Below, in pieces: positions 62,108 through 64,000 of a DNA stretch of 64,000 nt. The notes beneath the pieces are model-generated. The model was not told where the DNA came from, did not search any database, and saw only the letters and a list, made by a program, of their open reading frames with translations. The stretch is from positions 2,729,501 to 2,793,500 of the forward strand of contig NZ_CP037920.1 in the NCBI RefSeq assembly GCF_007748195.1, in the 5' to 3' direction. The position numbers and the translations under genes are program-made. This stretch comes from Gimesia aquarii (GTDB taxonomy: Bacteria > Planctomycetota > Planctomycetia > Planctomycetales > Planctomycetaceae). Numbering within the stretch: the stretch's first letter is position 1; every line of letters begins with the position of its first letter.

Positions 62108-63946
62108 TCAGTTTTCAGAAATCACTTCCCGATCAGCGGGTACGAGTTCTTCGATTTGTAAATCTGAGAACCAGGCAGGACCACCTTCGACTGAGAGACG
62201 GACTTCTGGTAGGATTGGTTTCTGTTGCGTATTCACAGTACCGATCAGCTGATCGTCAAAAAAGACCCACCAGTGTCCGTGCTGGTATTCCAGCTCGATA
62301 ACATGATATTGATCTGCGGTATTTTGGATACTGTGGGGAGTTGATGATTCGGAAGAGGGGCTACGATGTTCGGTCAGAATTACCTGTTCTGGAGTAATTC
62401 GGAGAACGGAGTAGGGGCCATTACCTTTCTGATCCTGTTCAATGCCGAAATGGAGTTGGACTGCTGACGCTTTATTGAGACGTACAAACAGCAGTAATTT
62501 ATAGTTTTCAAGAGGTAAGTTACTACGGAGTAATGGTCGGCGGATCATTCCGTTAGTGCCGGCAATCACGATGGCCCCTTCATCATCCTTATCAACAGTC
62601 CAGCTTCCACTGGAAGGTAAGGCCCCCAGTGTCTGACCATTGAATAAGGGCTCGCTCCAACCGCTGGGAACCATGCTGCGTAAGGGAGTTTTGGGTTGCT
62701 TCGGATAGAAAAACAGCAGAACGAGGAGAAGCAAAACAACAATCGAGAGCGTTGCCGTCATGATGTATCGACGCTTGCGGTTCGATGTTACTGGCTGGTC
62801 GACTTCAGTGGTCATCGCCTGAGATTGCAGGTGTGGCCGCTCTAAGATGGTTGTGACAGTATCGGTACTCGACCCAATTCCTGCCTGGAGTGTGGGGCGT
62901 TCCTGTAGTGCGGCATCAATTCGATCTATCAGACAATTGTAATCGTCTAAACGCGCTTCTGGTTTTAATGCGAGCATGTCTTTGACAAGTTGAGTTGTCT
63001 GCTCTGAGATGACATGTGGTCCTGCGCTTAATAATGTCGCTTCCCCGTTTAATTTCTGTGCAATAATTTGTGGTATCGTATTTCCATCAAAGGGAGGACG
63101 GCCTGTCAGCATATGATACATCGTTGCTCCTAAAGCGTAGATATCGGAGCGATGATCAATTTCTTGGCCGTTGATTTGCTCTGGAGACATATAGTGCGGA
63201 CTACCGACAGACGCATTCGCGGCCGTTAATCGAGTCTGTATGTTCTGATCTTGTGTGAGAAATGCCAGTCCGAAGTCAGCAATCTTAATCATGGGGACGC
63301 CTGGGGGCAGTGGAAACCATTCCGGTGGTTCGATCAGTAACAAGTTTGCTGGCTTGATATCTCGATGAACGATGCCGTGTTGTTTCGCATGTGACAACCC
63401 AGAAGCGACTTGGCGAATGATCCCGAGGGTCGTTGCTTCGTCCAGGTACTCTCGCTGCATTATCAGCTTTTCGACATCTTTACCATCAACAAACTCCATT
63501 GCCAGAAATAATCTGTTATCATGCTGGCCAAAATCATAAGCTGCGATGATATTCGGATGCTTGAGCCGGGCGACGGTGACTGCTTCTCTCTCGAAGCGGC
63601 TGGCCATGTTCGGATTACCCATCTGACTGACGAGTACCGTCTTTAGTGCTACGATCCGGTCTAAACTAAGTTGCTTGGCACGGTAAACAACACCCATGCC
63701 TCCTTTTCCCAGCACACCGAGAATTTTATAGTCTGGTATAATTTCCGTCGAGTGGAGCAGTGTTTGAACGATATCGATTTCTACATTATCGAGCAATCCT
63801 TTTTGCAGGATCATTTGTGTGGGATGAGAATTTCCAGCGGCAAATTCTTCAGTTAGATCCTGGGCCATCTCTGTCGATATGAAGTTCAGCTTGGCAGCAA
63901 TGGAAAAGAATTCCCGATCATCTTGCGGTGGCTCTTCAGATGACAT
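62108..63946 (-). CDS. Ser/Thr protein kinase with C-terminal DUF1080-like domain
   Basis: 612 aa. Kinase domain about 73-340: glycine loop 'GKGGMGVVYRA' (81-91), catalytic Lys102, 'HRDIKPANLL' from 194 (catalytic Asp196), DFG at 224-226, 'YMSPEQINGQEIDHRSDIYA'. A single transmembrane helix near 390-412 ('IVVLLLLVLLFFYP'). The outside domain about 430-605 ('SEPLFNGQTLGALPSSGSW', 'YKLLLFVRLNKASAVQLHFG') resembles DUF1080/LamG-type sugar-binding jelly-rolls. Likely a membrane receptor kinase that senses an extracellular ligand. The TAATG overlap couples it to the upstream gene. Confidence 0.93.
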   Translation of the reverse strand: MSSEEPPQDDREFFSIAAKLNFISTEMAQDLTEEFAAGNSHPTQMILQKGLLDNVEIDIVQTLLHSTEIIPDYKILGVLGKGGMGVVYRAKQLSLDRIVALKTVLVSQMGNPNMASRFEREAVTVARLKHPNIIAAYDFGQHDNRLFLAMEFVDGKDVEKLIMQREYLDEATTLGIIRQVASGLSHAKQHGIVHRDIKPANLLLIEPPEWFPLPPGVPMIKIADFGLAFLTQDQNIQTRLTAANASVGSPHYMSPEQINGQEIDHRSDIYALGATMYHMLTGRPPFDGNTIPQIIAQKLNGEATLLSAGPHVISEQTTQLVKDMLALKPEARLDDYNCLIDRIDAALQERPTLQAGIGSSTDTVTTILERPHLQSQAMTTEVDQPVTSNRKRRYIMTATLSIVVLLLLVLLFFYPKQPKTPLRSMVPSGWSEPLFNGQTLGALPSSGSWTVDKDDEGAIVIAGTNGMIRRPLLRSNLPLENYKLLLFVRLNKASAVQLHFGIEQDQKGNGPYSVLRITPEQVILTEHRSPSSESSTPHSIQNTADQYHVIELEYQHGHWWVFFDDQLIGTVNTQQKPILPEVRLSVEGGPAWFSDLQIEELVPADREVISEN

Positions 63947-63999
63947 TATTTGCTCGGTTTGTCTTCAGTAGCTGGTTTATTAGAATTGAGTTTGTCGAG
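63946..63999 (-). CDS. C-terminal end of an upstream gene (partial)
   Basis: An open minus-strand frame enters at the right edge and ends in TAA (63948-63946), overlapping the kinase ATG by one base (TAATG). The last residues read 'LDKLNSNKPATEDKPSK'. A Lys/Asn-rich polar tail is consistent with many proteins; an ECF sigma factor often precedes such kinases in Planctomycetes, but that is only a guess. Confidence 0.5.
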   Translation of the reverse strand, partial: LDKLNSNKPATEDKPSK

Positions 64000-64000
64000 C

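Overview
The window looks like chromosomal DNA of a planctomycete, most like the Gimesia/Rubinisphaera group (inference from gene content; no rRNA is present to confirm it). The evidence is two very large secreted proteins joining PVC-type dehydrogenase-like propellers to c-type haem domains (5303-9025, 29880-33155), two formylglycine sulfatases, a DUF1501 protein, sialidase, ceramidase and SGNH-esterase fusions, DUF1571/LolA-like and EF-hand secreted proteins, and a Ser/Thr kinase with a DUF1080-like sensor tail. Base composition is moderate and many small genes are planctomycete hypotheticals.

Layout. 1-2509: a partial secreted beta-helix protein, a secreted LolA-like protein and a frameshifted VOC gene. 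2510-5172: two diverged copies of a structured RNA-like element, the second ending exactly at the start codon of a 700-aa TerD-domain protein. 5303-13640: the PVC cytochrome/SGNH giant, an alpha/beta hydrolase, a SnoaL-like protein, an unrecognised 444-aa protein and a gluconolactonase. 14259-17831: phosphoketolase plus acetate kinase, a compact bifid-shunt operon. 18086-33155: esterases, DUF3472-like protein, NAD-binding protein, sulfatase, DUF2007 protein, acyltransferase-3, a pair of paralogous membrane proteins around a lipoprotein, and a second cytochrome giant. 33406-48325: FAD monooxygenase, Ada-AlkA fusion with an abnormal end, cupin, EF-hand protein, DUF1990, glutamine amidotransferase, HAD phosphatase, second sulfatase, haem-motif squalene-cyclase-like protein, DUF1501 and an epimerase.

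48924-55538 is the most striking block: a one-strand cluster of R-body genes. Six small RebB-family paralogues, two larger proteins sharing a core segment with each other, a coiled helical protein and a 93-aa protein are interleaved with a nitrilase-superfamily enzyme that keeps its Glu-Lys-Cys triad, and the cluster ends in a translationally coupled SAM methyltransferase. A divergently encoded protein with a CesT/YbjN-like look lies across a 598-bp intergenic region. R-bodies are known as contractile protein ribbons from Caedibacter and other proteobacteria; a planctomycete version carrying an enzyme and a methyltransferase is the best candidate here for an under-described system.

55587-59132 holds a sialidase and an acetylesterase-ceramidase fusion. 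59430-60738 contains a terminator-ended RNA candidate followed by an unusual dense array of eleven tRNA genes and one decayed tRNA copy, with mismatched stems, duplicated units, an anticodon switch and no encoded CCA, resembling tRNA arrays of mobile elements or phages. 60951-64000 closes with a PadR regulator (probably leaderless and self-operated), its membrane partner, and the Ser/Thr kinase, whose start overlaps the stop of a gene that runs off the right edge.
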